A DNA stretch of 64,000 nucleotides from Amaurobius ferox (GCA_951213105.1 OX578153.1:51098020-51162019); one strand, 5' to 3'. Positions 34,431-47,289 are shown, counted from the first letter of the stretch. The notes: generated from the sequence alone by a model not told the origin. Made by a program: numbers and translations.

Positions 34431-34950
34431 CCCCCAACCGCCAACCAAAATATCAAGGTTGGCGCGCTTGGCGATGGTCTGTGACGGTTTTCGCCAAGAC
34501 ATTCTGCTAATATAACCCTATTTGGCACCGAGCGAAACACTTGGAACTTGGAAGAACTTTGTTGCTTTGTTCTATCATCGCATGCACATCGCATGTTGTT
34601 TACACGTGGTAAACATACTTTCGCTGCTATTTTATGGATTACTAAAAGAAAAGGAATTACGTTTAAAAGGTATGTAATTTATTTTTATTTAAATAAAAAA
34701 ATTATTTGTTATCTATCCCATATTTCATCCTATGCACGTGTTCATCATAAATTGGTGCAGTATTATCACTGTCGCCTAGATTAAATTCTAAGAAGCAGTG
34801 GCATTATTAGTTAAAAAATCTTTTCCGCATTTATATAAAATGTATAAAAATTGATATTTGAGTAGATTTTTCTAGAGAAAGTTGAATATACTATTGGATG
34901 TAAATATATTTCACATGCTTTTTATTAACTGACGTATTGTGGAAAATACC
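34431..34950 (+). repeat. Family C repeat, copy 2 (5' half)
   Basis: Begins cccccaaccgccaacc and ggttggcgcgcttggcgatg, passes through the exon-like ttatggattactaaaagaaa and the donor-like aaggtatgtaattt (about 34668), and stops in the middle of the intron-like part, next to short ccacatacc repeats. Confidence 0.65.
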
Positions 34951-35012
34951 CCCACATACCCCCCATATTGTGGAAAATACCCCACATACCCGCCATATTG
35001 TGGAAAATACGG
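34930..35012. repeat. Short tandem repeat, ~25-30 bp
   Basis: The word attgtggaaaatac occurs three times (about 34936, 34966, 34995), separated by cccacatacc(c/t) sequences. Confidence 0.8.
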
Positions 35013-35160
35013 AGTGGATCCGGTGCTATTTATCCGCTCGTAACTAGACCGTGGATGTACGAAGCGTTAGAGACAGAGGCAGCCACAGACTATTATACAG
35101 ACCTGTCACTCTCGATAGTTTCGTTTTCGCGGCGGCCATTAGAGATAGACCAAACAGAGG

Positions 35161-36271
35161 GTTGGCGCGCTCTTGGCGATGGTCTGGTTTGGGTCCAAGA
35201 CGATTTTCAATGTTATAACCCTATTTCGCTCGGCGAAAACTTGGAACAACAGACTAGCGTGGTTTGAGTAACGTGAAAAAGGATTATTTGTTAAGTGTTT
35301 AGATCATTTCATAGAAATGGATTGATAAAAGAAAACTGGTTGCGTTACAGGGTATGTAATTTATGTTTATTAAAATTGAAATAATTTTAGTTATCACCAT
35401 CCTACATACGTGTTCATTATAAGTATACACGTGTTCATATAAGTATACATGTGTGCATCATACCGAATTAGTGCTGTGTTATTACTGCCGGATTAGATTA
35501 AATTTTAAGAGGTAGTGGTATAATTAGTTAAAAAATATTTTCTGTATTTTTATAAAATGTGAAATAATTGATATTTGAATAGCTTTTTCTTAGTTGAATG
35601 TGATATAGTATGTGTATATATTTATGTAAAATTTTTATTAAGTGCCTTATGGTGGAAAATTCACTCCCCCCCCTCGGGTAATTAATGATTGAGTTCCACA
35701 ACTTCGATAGTGCATTTATGTAAATTTGATATTTACTATATGAATATTTTTATATTTAAAAAAAAAGTCTTATTATCAGTATCCCAGAACAAATTAAGGA
35801 TCAAGTAATTAACGATCAACACGCTAGTATACTTTTTAGACTGAAAATATTATATAATATTTCAGTCTTTTGAGTATGTTAGCTTGTAATTTTTTGTGCA
35901 TTATGTTTTATAGTGAGACAATACAATGTGTCTATTTTTTAATCTATTTTATGATTATTTGAATTAAATATATAACTATGTTTATTTAAATATTCTTAAA
36001 CTAATGAATATATTTATGTTGCAGATTAATGTATTTTTAAATCCTGATCCTTTCTATAGATTCAAATATTATAAAAGTACAGTCCTCAACATTTTGTTCC
36101 CTTCCCGTTTAAAAAAAAATCGCCAAGCGAGCGATAACGCGCCAAATCTGGCAGACGCATCGTAGTTCAGTTGGTCCAACTCACGAGCTCTAGTGTCTAT
36201 GCGACATCCCATGTTAAAAATGTTGCCATAGGGTCCTATGGGAGTGAACCTTCTGAATATAGTATTCTGTG
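35161..36271 (+). repeat. Family C repeat, copy 3 (full length)
   Basis: Contains all family parts: gttggcgcgctcttggcga start, exon-like part, donor-like ggtatgtaat (35352), a poly-C tract, an acceptor-like tgttgcag (ending 36024), tcgccaagcgagcgataacg (about 36119), and the downstream block agtgtctatgcga...gtgaaccttctgaatatag (about 36190-36270) shared with copy 4. The intron-like interval is 673 bp. Confidence 0.7.
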
Positions 36272-37804
36272 GAGGCAGCTTCGCTGGCGCAAGGGATTCT
36301 GGGATCGCTTGGCGAATGCAGAGAGATTGGTTGAGGTCAAGGTTGGCCAAAGATTGTACGCCAACAGCTGGAATTCTCCCCTCCCTTCGCGACTGACGTC
36401 ACTGGTCCCACAGACAGGTCCGTAGTCCGTTGCTGTCATAAGAAATACATTGAATACCGCAGCAATTTTCTTAATTTAAATATACATCATATAGTATATT
36501 GAAATTTGTACCGAGTAAATGATAGATTAGATTTCATTATTCATATATAAGAATATAATATTAAATAAAACTAGTTATGGTAAATTTTATTTAGGACTGC
36601 ATTGTTAGAGTCGTTTTTAAGCATCTCTAACGATGACATTAGCAATTGAGCTATTTAAACTATGCTAAAATATTTTCTGCATTTTAAAATTGTTATTAGT
36701 TTTTCTTTAATAAGTGCATAGTAAAATATCGGAGGATTTAACTAAAATACAAGGCACTATTATTTTATCTGAGACTAGAATAATAAGCCAACAAAACCTG
36801 TCCATTTTTATCGAACTGCTTTAAAATATCATGCTTGTAGACTTGACATGATAAAATAAATTAGAAGACAGTGAATGAATTGCTGAATGTAATTCAAAAA
36901 TAGTTTTCAGAATTATAGAAATAAATAAATATGTGACGTCCGTAAAGATTTCAGGCAGAAAACTGCTCGTATTATTTTTTTTCATAGTGAATTTGATATG
37001 TGTACGAAATCCAATTATTTAAAGACTTCTCCGAATGCGAACAAATGTGGAAATCATATTTTGTACGATACAAAAGATCAGTACAATTGTTTTCTTTAAT
37101 TATGTATTATTATTGTTTCATGATGGTCAAAAAATTGAATTATTTTCAAGAAGTTAAATGAGCACTGAATTTCATATAACGATAGACAATTTTTGAATAT
37201 GGGTACTTCATGATAAAAAAAAATTAAAAATTAAAAAAAGTAAAGAGATAGGACGCGATATTGATTAGATAAGTTCAGTTGTGACCAGATTTTGAAAATG
37301 TCTTTCATAAAGGAACATCTACCGAAATTGTGCCTTATCTACGCTATATGTTTGGAAATCAACGAAAACTAACACGTCCAACCAGTCAGTAGATTTTAAT
37401 CAATTACGTCGACAGAAAAAATGGGGGGGGGGGGCGATAATGAAATGAGTTGTTTCCTATTTCTCCTAATATCCTTCCTTCTAACTTTAATAGTTTTCGA
37501 TAGGTTTCTGGGGGGAGGGGGGTATATCTCCCAATACCCCTTTAGTGATTTTACCAGATTTGATCTCACGATCTTTCAAGTAATTTTGGTCTTACAAAGG
37601 TCAGTGATCAAACGACTGGGTTACGGATTTTCCCCTATGGGAGAGAAGGATAATTTTGAAAATGGCCATTCTATAAAGGAGGAATGCCTTCATGGAGGAC
37701 TTTTTAAGGGAAGCTGCGTCACATTAATGTTACATGTTAAGAAAACCATGAAAATCTAACACACGCAGCCCGTCAATTTCTAACTACTAGGTCGTGAGTA
37801 AACC
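36272..37804. other. No gene seen; left flank of the P-type remnant
   Basis: Contains one arm of an 18-bp inverted repeat (36392-36409), a G-run (about 37422) and otherwise AT-rich DNA. The 112-codon frame at 37421-37759 has no recognisable motif. Confidence 0.4.
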
Positions 37805-38814
37805 TTAAAATTTAAAGCTCTCTCTCCATTGCTTATTTTTCATTTCTTCACATGAATGACTAGAAATTCTTTCAGCTCTCCTTTTCATCTGTTCATTTAT
37901 GTGTTTTATTCGAAAGAAGATTCTGGTTCTGGTATATGTTCTTACAACATCAAGAGCTATTTCAGGAAATTGTTCTTTTATTTTCAGTTGGAGATTCTCT
38001 AAAATATTTCTTGAATTAGAAATAAAATTTCCCTGTAGTTTTAAAAAAAGATCTTATAATTTGGTGACTGTTTCTACCCAGGTATCATGTGGAACAATTG
38101 AACCACCTCTTAATAAAGATTCAATCCATTTTTTGTCATTTTCAGATGTTGATTCCACTAGATATGAATAGTTCCTAATTGCGCTTCTTTGTGACGATAT
38201 GCCAAATATCCTGAAAAAAAAAAAACGCAAGGCTTCTTTTTCATTTACATCAGGACTGAAATGAATATCATCTTGAGGCTCAATATCTGCAGTGATGCTG
38301 ACTGCATAGTCTCTTTCTTCTAATTTGAAAAACAAAGTCGCAGTTAGTGTTTGATCTTGGTCATTTTCCACATTTGTATTTATTGGCATAGGAAGCTTAG
38401 GCCCAAGCAATAATGTTTTAAGTCGGGATTTGAAATCAGTAGCAAGAGGATGGTTATAAAATCGTACAAGACCTCTAATTTGGAAAAATATATTTTCTAA
38501 AGCATCTTGATTGACTCTACTTGTCATTATATATTTAATATTATTTTCTTTCATGTCATCATAAAGTCCTTTTAAGCTTGCTATTGAAACAAGAATGCCT
38601 TTTTGGAAAGGCAGTATTGAAGTTTTAGAAATGACTCAGAGTTCCGTAATATCCGCTTGCATTTGACTCAGAATTTGCATTTGGCCATTTATATTATTTC
38701 CAAAAGCTGAGCGCTTTGATTTATTTTCATCATTATTAGGAACGCGAGAGTTAAAAACATCGACACATTTCCCCATGCTTCGGAAAGGTTCGGCTAGGGA
38801 CCAGTGACGTCAGT
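36392..38814. repeat. 18-bp perfect inverted repeat bracketing the P-type remnant
   Basis: actgacgtcactggtccc at 36392-36409 is exactly inverted at 38797-38814. The arms enclose the P-type transposase fragment. They might be subterminal repeats of a P-like element or parts of inverted flanking repeats. Confidence 0.6.
37805..38790 (-). pseudogene. P-element/THAP9-type transposase, C-terminal part (broken)
   Basis: The minus-strand reading from about 38785 gives KCVDVFNSRVPN...KRSAFG, then a QILSQMQADITEL segment, ILPFQKGILVSIASLKGLYDDM, and the diagnostic YIMTSRVNQDALENIFFQIRG (about 38530-38465). A long C-terminal domain follows. After an in-frame TAA (about 38054) the frame continues LQGNFISNSRNILENLQLKIKEQFPE to a stop near 37805. 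The SRVNQDALEN...QIRG block is characteristic of P-superfamily transposases and THAP9. A TGA near 38630 is a second lesion. The THAP finger and N-terminal catalytic region are absent, so this is a 3' remnant. It lies between family C copies 3 and 4. Confidence 0.75.
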
Positions 38815-38896
38815 AATTCCAAGAACTCTGGACAGGAGCAGGTTGCCAGAAACGAACGGCCTACCTCTCTTACTTCCATTTACCTTGGCTCCGCCT

Positions 38897-40058
38897 ACCG
38901 CAAACCAAAATTAAATCCAATATCAATGTTGGCACGCTTGGAGATAGTCTGTGACGGTTTTTCTCCAAAGACTGTGGTTTTCGCCAAGACGTTCTGTTAA
39001 TATAATCCTATTTAGCACTGAACTAAACATTTAGAAGTTTGTTCTATCATTGGAACACGTGGAAAACATACTTTCGCTGTTATTTTGGATTTTATAATTA
39101 ATTATTTTATTTTTTATGGATTACCAAAAAAAAAAGGGATTACGTTTACAAGGTATGTAATTTATTTTTATTTAAATAAAAAGTTTATTTGTTAGCCATA
39201 CTATATTTTATCCTATGCACGTGTTCATCATAAGAAATTGGTGCAGTATTATCAGTGCTACCTAGACTAATACCCTGCTATGACTAGACTAATATCTAAG
39301 AAGCAGTGGCATTATCAGTTAAAATCCTTTTCCGCATTTATATGAAATGTATAAAAATTGATATTTGGATAGCTTTTTCTAGATTAATTTGAATATGATA
39401 TTGAATGTGTGAATATTTTACATACTTTTTACTAACTGACGTAATGTGGAAAGTAATCCCCCCCCCCTTTGTAATTAACAATTGAGTTCGACACCTTTGA
39501 TAGTACATTTAAGTAAATTTGTTATTTATTATAAGAATGTTTGTGTATTTAAAAAAAATTATATTAAGATATCTCAGAATAAATTAAAAACTGACCAATT
39601 TAACAATTAACACCCTTGTACACTTTTGGTGCAAAAAAATTATATAATATTTCAGTCTTTTGGATATGTTAGTTTGTAATTTTTGGTGTTTAAAGATTTA
39701 CAGTGATGCAATGCGTCAATGTTTTATTTAGTTCATGATTACATGAATTAAATATATATCTATGTTTATTTATTTAAATTTAATTAAACTCATCCATATA
39801 TTATAGATAAAACCATTTTTAAATGCTGATCATGTTTATACAAGCTGATCATGTTGTTACATTTCCGCATTTTTTTTATCGCATTGACATAGAACCGCTA
39901 ATCGAGCGATAGTCGCCATATCTAGAGGTCGAGCTTTTTTTACGTCATAGCTGCGATGGTTGGCTGCTTGAAAGCTAGTGTCTATGCGAAATCCCATGTT
40001 AAAGATGTTGCCATGTGTTCCTATGGGTGTGAACCTTCTGAATATAGTATTCTGTGCT
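38897..40058 (+). repeat. Family C repeat, copy 4 (full length)
   Basis: Starts accgcaaaccaaaattaaat and tgttggcacgcttgga, with exon-like ttatggattaccaaaaa, donor-like aaggtatgtaat (GT at 39153) and acceptor-like atattatag (AG at 39805-39806), giving a 654-bp intron-like interval. The downstream block ends gtgaaccttctgaatatag (about 40030-40050). Confidence 0.7.
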
Positions 40059-41225
40059 GAAATCCTTCGATTTTTGGTTTCTCTTTTCTAAATAGAAAAA
40101 ATCACCAATATTTCGGACTAGATTTTAAATATTTATTTCATCCTCGGACTGCACTTTTTACCTGGTAATGGTAATAATGCACAAAAAGATTAAGTGAGTA
40201 CAAGTTTTAATGAATTTCGAATATTTTAAGATCTCGAAAAATAGGAGAATTATTTTAATCCACCCCCGCCCGTCTTTCATGCTGGAAAATTCGAGTAATA
40301 TGTAATTGTATATAATAAAGTATTTTGAAAAACAGAAAACAATGGGCTTAATAAGCAGATTACAATTAATGGAATGTACGCAATTCCTGAGTTAACTTCA
40401 TAATTAACTATATAATCATGTTGAAATTTAATTTTTATTTAATAGATAAAATAAAAGTTCTTATCAAAGATGTTGGAGTTCCCGTATAAGATGGTTCAAA
40501 AAGAATTTTTATGTAAAGTCCTCAAATATTCAAATTGTTCCATAAAGTATATAAAAAAATTTCATCAACATATATTCAGTAGTTTTTAAATAAAAATTAA
40601 AATGATAATTACACTTTTTATAGGAAGATATCACGTGACCCACTTCAAACTAAAATATGGCATCTACCTTGCGTCAAAATCACGATTTTCAAAGTTCTTT
40701 TCAATTCAGATTTAGTGTTGTATCCGTCCTAAAACAGTTTTACTTTTGCTTATGTTCTGTGCATCTACATACTGAAACAACGCGATTACAATATATTTGT
40801 GTTTAAATGATCATCAAACTTAGATTATTTCTACAACGAAGTCTAATTTTCACTTATGGAGAATGTTAACACAAAAAATTGTAGAATGAGTTGTTTAAAA
40901 ATTGCTGCATTTCTTTAACGCAAAATTATTTTGCTCATGGAGTCTGCAATATAGCTGATATGAATGAAATATTCATTGATTTTACACAGCGAAGCAAATC
41001 TGGCCACACATTTAGCTGCAGTAAGCCTTCGGGTCTGCCGTGTGGACTGGGTTTTCCACAGCGAAGCAAATGATTTTTTTGATAAAGTTTTAAGCATAGA
41101 TTTAAATTACTTGTACCTCCATGGTTTTAAGTTTTCAAATAAAATAAATATTTATAGCATTGTGATGAATGAAAGAAATGAAAAAATCCTTATCAATGAA
41201 ATGCTACTTTTATATAAAGAGTCCG
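40059..41225. other. AT-rich stretch, nothing recognised
   Basis: No coding similarity. A 14-bp word (cacagcgaagcaaa) is repeated at about 40986 and 41056, and overlapping frames on both strands here look fortuitous. Confidence 0.4.
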
Positions 41226-41520
41226 TCGATTTATATTTCGAAGACGTCATTTGAATAAAGTTCATTTGTTTTCGATGAAGATTTCAGATATCATAAATTA
41301 TTGTAGTATTATGATAATTTAAAAAATATTACCGAGGAATGTATCGCATTTTAGATATGTTTAAACCAGGCAATTTATATTTCAATGCCGTCATTTGAAT
41401 GGAGATCAACTTTTTTGACGAAATTTTAAGCTTTCAGATCTAATAAATTAATGTAGTATTCTGATAATTTTAAAAATATTACCGAGGAATGTATCGCATT
41501 TAAGAGATGTTTAAATAAAA
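41226..41520. repeat. Two ~150-bp tandem units
   Basis: tttatatttc...cgtcatttgaat(a/g) and the downstream taccgaggaatgtatcgcat occur twice, the latter at about 41330 and 41480, a 150-bp period. Divergence is moderate. Confidence 0.75.
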
Positions 41521-41726
41521 TTGGATTGAAGTTGGAAAGTGTTCCATAATCAATGCTTTATGCATGATTGATTTTTCTTGTAATTAATATTCTTATTTTA
41601 ACCCCCTTTGTTTTGATTAACCTGAAGTGTCCGTTTGTCTTGTGATGATATATCTTCTTAAGATGATATATTTTTATATGAATTTTGTTTATATATTTTG
41701 TATTTCTTAAAACTAAGAATAAAAAT

Positions 41727-41795
41727 CTGAAGTAGGCAACACATAACCTTCCTAATATAATGCAATGGATATGCTACTTTTACTGTCAGAAAATA
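41727..41795 (-). repeat. Family A tail fragment
   Basis: aaaaatctgaagtaggcaac...ataaccttcctaatataatg and ctacttttactgtcag match the inverted family A tail only. The rest of the element is not present. Confidence 0.55.
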
Positions 41796-42585
41796 ATGTA
41801 TAAGTTCCACGATACTGTGTTTCTAATGTTGAATTTTACATTTGGCTATCTTCCGGATAACAGCATGTAAAACTATTTCGAAGTAAACAATAGGGTGGAG
41901 AGAGATTTTTTTTTTAATTTAAATCGGCCAGGATAAAAAAATGTCACCACAAGGGACAAAGCGAATGTGTGAAAAACTTTTATTCCTGAGGTCAAAATTT
42001 CATGTGCCGCATGGATCAAAGTTCACAGTTTCAGACAATAAATGTCCTCTTTTTGTTCGGATAGGAAATTTGTTTTTTCGATTTCGAAATCGACCAAGGT
42101 CAAAAAGGTTAACTCAGTGAATTAAACAAACTTTTTTAAAATTTCAAGTCCCTGATGATACTCTTTAACGCCACGCACATATAATAAAAGTAACGAATTT
42201 AGCCAAAAAATATCGATTTTCTGACGTATTCTGTAAAGTCATAGAGGCAGAAGAGGGCGTCTAAAATTTTTAGTGATTGCATCTTAAATATAATTAAGAT
42301 TTTAAATAAATATTTTTCGATTTGTTACTAAAGTGAAGCTGACAAACGTAGAATAAAAAGAAGTTATTTAAACTTTAATATTTCTAATTTCCCTAAACTA
42401 CATTTTTGAACTAACAGTAAGGAATTTTGCTTGTAATAACATATACATTTCACGTAACATAAGATGCACTGCATTTGTTCATAAAATAAAATATAGGAAA
42501 ATATATGAAAAACACTGAATGGAAAAAAAAATATGGACAAATTCCCATATAAAGGAAGTTAAGCAGATAATTCTGATTTCGTATT
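41796..42585. other. No gene seen
   Basis: AT-rich DNA without recognised repeats or coding similarity. Confidence 0.45.
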
Positions 42586-42792
42586 GTTATATATATATAT
42601 ATATATATATACGTACATTCGTATTTATTTATACGTATGTATATATATACGTATATATATACATATATATATATATACATATATATATATGAATATATAT
42701 ATATATATATAAATACATATATATATATACATATATAGATATATACAAATACATATATATATATACATATATGTGTGTAATATATATATAAT
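42586..42792. repeat. Compound (TA)n/(TATACA)n microsatellite
   Basis: About 200 bp of TA runs interrupted by CATA, CGTA and GTGT. It creates false Ile/Tyr-rich frames on both strands. Confidence 0.9.
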
Positions 42793-43443
42793 GATTTAAG
42801 AGGAGAATTTACAAGGTAGAATTCTAGAAACAGGCAAAGAACCATTTGGAAACGAAGTTCTGCACTTTTAAAATAGAAAATTTTTAGCAATTAATAAAAG
42901 TCTGTTTACTGTAACGATTTGCTCAAATATTACCTATATCTCTTTAACAAAATGTTATCTATAGATATAATTCATGTTTTAGGCTAAGAAAAATACTGAA
43001 ATATTAATTAAAAGTAATTTTCAGTAACAATTTGAATAAGAAAGCTGAAACAGTCGTAACAAAAATTGTAAATAAATGTGTAAGAAAAGAAAGTGTTGCA
43101 AAAATCTTAATCCACGCATTTTGAAACTGTATATTTTAGAGATTTAAAAATACGTAGATTAAGATTCTTAAAGAAGAAAGTTGTGTATAACAATGAACAA
43201 ACTACCACAATGGCACACTTTTATAATTTCCTGGAACTCCTACGATGCGTCGTTTTAGTGCGAATATGCCAAATCTGGCTCTCATTTGTAGCAGCGAAGG
43301 GGGACTTACTGGCCATGCTTTTCAGATGACCAAACAATAGAAAGTCTACCTCTAGTGATTCTAGATCTTTGGCTTCTACTATCGGGAGTGACGCATTACC
43401 CCGTTTGCTAGCATAGACAGATGTCGCTACCGCAGCGCCGCAT
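42793..43443. other. No gene seen; left flank of family C copy 5
   Basis: The less AT-rich segment 43225-43440 contains gatgcgtcg and gccaaatctggct, words that also occur at the 3' end of family C copy 3. It may be part of a longer or inverted family C unit. Confidence 0.4.
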
Positions 43444-44480
43444 ACCCCCAACCAAAATTAAATGGAATATCAAGGTTGGCACTCTTGGCGATGGCCTGTG
43501 ACGGCTTTTCTCCACAGACTGCGGTTTTCGCCAAGACATTCTGTTAATATAACCTTATTTGGCACTGAACGAAACACTTAGAAGTTTGTTCTATCATTGG
43601 AATACGTGGAAAACATACTTTCGCTGTTATTTTGGATTTCATAATCAATTATTTTATTTCTTATGAATTACCAAAAGAAAAGGGATTACGTTTCCAAGGT
43701 ATGTAATTTATTTTTATTTAAATAAAAAGATTATTTGTGAGACCTCCCATATTTCATCCAATGCACGTGTTCATCATAAGAAAATGGTGCAGTATTATCA
43801 CTGCCCACTAGACTAAATTCAAAGAAGTAGGGACATTATTAGTTAAAAAACCTTTTCCGCATTTATATGAAATATATAAAAATTGATATTTGGATAATTT
43901 TTCTAGAGTAAGTTGAATATGATATTGAATGGGTATATATTTTACATGCTTTTTACTAACTGACGTAATGTGGAAAGTAATACCCCCCCCCCCTTTGTAA
44001 TTAACGATTGAGTTCGACACCTTTGATAGTACATTTATGTAAATTTGTTATTTATTATAAGAATATTAGTGTATATAAAAAATTATATTAACAGCATCCC
44101 AGAATACATTAAGAACTAAGCAATTTAACAATCAACAAGCTAGTACACTTTTAAGCTGAAAATATTATATAATATTTCAGTCTTTTGGATGTATTAGCTT
44201 GTAAATTTTGGTGCATAATGATTTATAGTGATGCAATGCGTCAATTTTTCATTTACTTTATGATTACATGAATTAAATATATGTATATATGTTTATTTAC
44301 TTAAATTTAACTAAGCTAATCAATATATTACAGATAAAAGTATTTTTAAATGCTGATCATGTTTATAAAAGTGCAATTCCTTTTTTTTTATTTTGCTGCA
44401 TTTACATAAAATTGCCAGTTGAGCGATAGTCGCCAAATCTATCAGTCGAGCTTCTTTTACGTCATAGCTGCGATTAGAGG
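43444..44480 (+). repeat. Family C repeat, copy 5 (full length)
   Basis: Starts ccccaaccaaaattaaat and aaggttggcactcttggcga. It has a possible short reading frame ATGAATTACCAAAAG... (about 43662) running to a donor-like ccaaggtatgtaat (GT 43699-43700), and an acceptor-like atattacag ending 44333. The poly-C tract is at about 43983. The end is ctgcgattagagg. Confidence 0.7.
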
Positions 44481-45875
44481 CTGACTTATCAAGCATATTG
44501 GAGTCCAATAAAGTTTCTACAAATATATGGGTTACTATATTTGGCGGTTTAACACGTGCTCCAAATATTGATTTTTACAGTTATTTAATAATGTAAACTA
44601 ATGGACAATTGAGTTATATTTTTATAAATATTAATTAGATTGGAGTAACATTTGTAATCGCGCGATACTTATTAACAAGAATCAAAAATATGATTGTCAC
44701 TCTATAAGCAGATTAACAAATAGATGGACAACTTTTTTTTTCTTATTATTATTTTTTTTAAATCCGGTCTTATTAAAATGTATAACATATATTTCTATTT
44801 TACATCTGTTACAGTTCTAATATTACAGAATAAAATATGGTCTTATTATGAGCTCAGGAAGTCCTTGAATTATTTGAAATACCTGTACTAAATAATGAAA
44901 AGTTGTTCTTGAAATATATATATTTAGGATGATACATAGTAGTGTATGCTTTTCTCCGGGGGAGGGGGCGTTCTCTTTAAAAAAAAAATGTGTACTTAAT
45001 TTTAAAGGTACTAAAATTTTAAAAAGGAGCAATTTTGTTATAAACCTGTTGATGTATAGATTAGATAAATACAGCATTTAAAATCTTAATAATATTAATA
45101 AATTATATACATCTGTATTGAAAACGATATATTTTTTTATGCCAAGTACAAAAGAATTGAAGTGCTTTAAAAGATAATATTGAAGAAATCCTCTAAACTG
45201 TATCCTCTAAACATAGCGCCAATGTTTACGTCAAATGACTGGCGTCAATCATCGTCTTAGCAATGAAAATATCAGTGCCATTCCAAAGTAAATTCGAGTC
45301 ATTCAGACGTAATTTCTATCAGTTTTCAGTAAAAAAATCCTATTTGATCATTCATTAACTTTTATGATAAATGCATGTCTATTTATTTACCATTTTAGCT
45401 TATGTTTACATAATTATTAAAATATGGTTAGATTTACACTTGGCGACGGTTTGTTAATAGTAGGATTCAACAATTTTATGATTCATTATATTCTAAAAAT
45501 GCAATAAAGTGTATAAAACTTGAAAGATATAGGTGTAACATGAATAAATCTTTAATATATATATAATTTGAAGCAATTATGCTTTTAAATTTGGAAGAGA
45601 GAATAGCACATTCAGGACTACAAAACACGTTTACTAAGATAAGACTACAACAAATAAAATTCAATAATGATACATACTACAGTTATCGAAATTATGAAAG
45701 GAGTGTTTAAAATAAATACTTTATCTAAAAATAGCAGTTTCAATTGCAATATTGTAAAATTTAGCTTTCACAAGTATGCTCCTGTACCCGGTATCCAATG
45801 ATTCTGTCGACTATTTATAAGCCATTTTTTTATTCCCTCTTCATTTCTGGGAAATAGAAATTACCTAAACATTTT
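44481..45875. other. AT-rich stretch, nothing recognised
   Basis: No coding similarity, terminal repeats or RNA-like structure seen. Confidence 0.45.
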
Positions 45876-46042
45876 TCCGCTGTTATTTTGGATTATATAA
45901 TCAATAATTTTATTTTTTATGGATTACCAAATAAGAGGGATTACGTTTACAAAGTATGTAATTTATTTTTATTTAAATAAAAAGATTATTTGTTAGCCAT
46001 CCTTTATTTCATCCTATGCACGTGTTCATCATAAGAAAATGG
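45876..46042 (+). repeat. Family C repeat, copy 6 (exon-like fragment)
   Basis: Only the exon/donor region is present: ccgctgttattttggat, ttatggattaccaaataag, donor-like caaagtatgtaat and cacgtgttcatcataaga. Confidence 0.65.
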
Positions 46043-47285
46043 TCAAATTTCAAATCCGATGCATGCCAAAAACGCTATAGAAACACATGTGCGGAAGAGG
46101 GAAGTCGGCCCTCTTCGCCGTAAAGTTTTCTCTTTAAAATCCGGATTGGGCTGCCACTTAAAATTACTTCTTGACCAGACTGGGCTTGTAAGAAAGCCTG
46201 AACTTTGAGCTTTCTAAAAATGTAAATTATTAGTCGAAATTTTCGATACCTTCCCGATGCGAGGATTTAAAAATGAGAGTTGGCTTCTTTTTTGGCCGAA
46301 AGTGACTTTTGTTTTAAAATCTTAAAAAATATTAGAATTTGCCCCTGAGATTTGAAATAGATATATTTTTACTCGTAATTGTCTGCTCTTTCCGAAGGTG
46401 TGATTTGTTTTTTCAACGACGTCTGGATAGTGAAGAAAAAAGGGGGGGAAATCGGTCGAAATCGCATTAAACATTAAATAACAAAAAAAAATAATTATTC
46501 AAATTTTAAAAATCGGTTTTCACGTGTCACCTCCCCCCCGGGTCTCCGATTGCCAAATTTCGTAGCTCTACTACGTGCGGTTCGTCAACCTATAGTGTAT
46601 AAGACACACAGACATTGCCTTGTATTATATAGTATGAGATTGTGACATGCAGGAAAATTTGTCTTTACAAACGTCCTCCCTTCCCAGAATCAAACAAATG
46701 TTCTTTAAGATCCATGACAAAACAAACGATTTTGACAAATTTCTGGAGGCATTTCTTTACCCTAGTCTAAAATTTTTACTTCAACAAAAAATATAACTCA
46801 TTTTTATAGTGTACCTTTAAATACTTCATGTTTATCATGTAAGAAGTCGATATAATAAAATGTAATTAAATATAGTAAATAACTCTTTCACCAGATACTA
46901 GAATAGTACAATCTAGAACCGTCAAATTTGTTTAAGCTGGTCCAAATACAATAGTCCTTCAATCGAGGGTGGAGCCCCTGTCTTCAAGTGCATTGTGAAT
47001 AAGTAGCAGCACGGATGGTTGCACATTTTGATCACAAGTCCCAGGCTGGTGAATAGACTTATCATATGCAATACCTTATTATTGTTTTGATCTTGTGTAG
47101 GTACTGTGTTAATCTTATGTAGGTATCCCTCTATGATCCTTTTCTTGGAAATGCAGGAAAATCCTGTCCGTAATCAACTCCCATTGTGAGAAAATAATAA
47201 ATGGAAGTTTATTATTTACAACAATGTAGCCTAACTGTGCTTGTCATAACTATAGTTATAAAGAAGTGTGTAAAGGTGGGCAGAT
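46043..47285. other. No gene seen
   Basis: The 46050-46650 part has a different composition (C-runs, ctccgattgccaaatttcgt, and a 3' cacacagacattgcc) that looks like a LINE or SINE 3' region, but I cannot assign it. The remainder up to the gene promoter shows nothing. Confidence 0.35.
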
Positions 47286-47289
47286 TGCA

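Noticed and set aside
37421..37759. 112-codon frame left of the P-type remnant
   Set aside because: It starts in a G-run, has no recognisable motif, no splice support and no similarity to the P-type transposase.
42450..42890. Long Ile/Tyr-rich open frames over the TA microsatellites (also at 1375-1671, 55800-55927 and 63162-63584)
   Set aside because: They are translations of (TA)n and (TATACA)n tracts and continue on both strands. There is no coding signal.
46050..46660. RTE/SINE 3' end based on the acacacagacattgcc-like word
   Set aside because: The similarity is to a general retroelement-tail pattern only. I could not define ends, target duplication or coding sequence.
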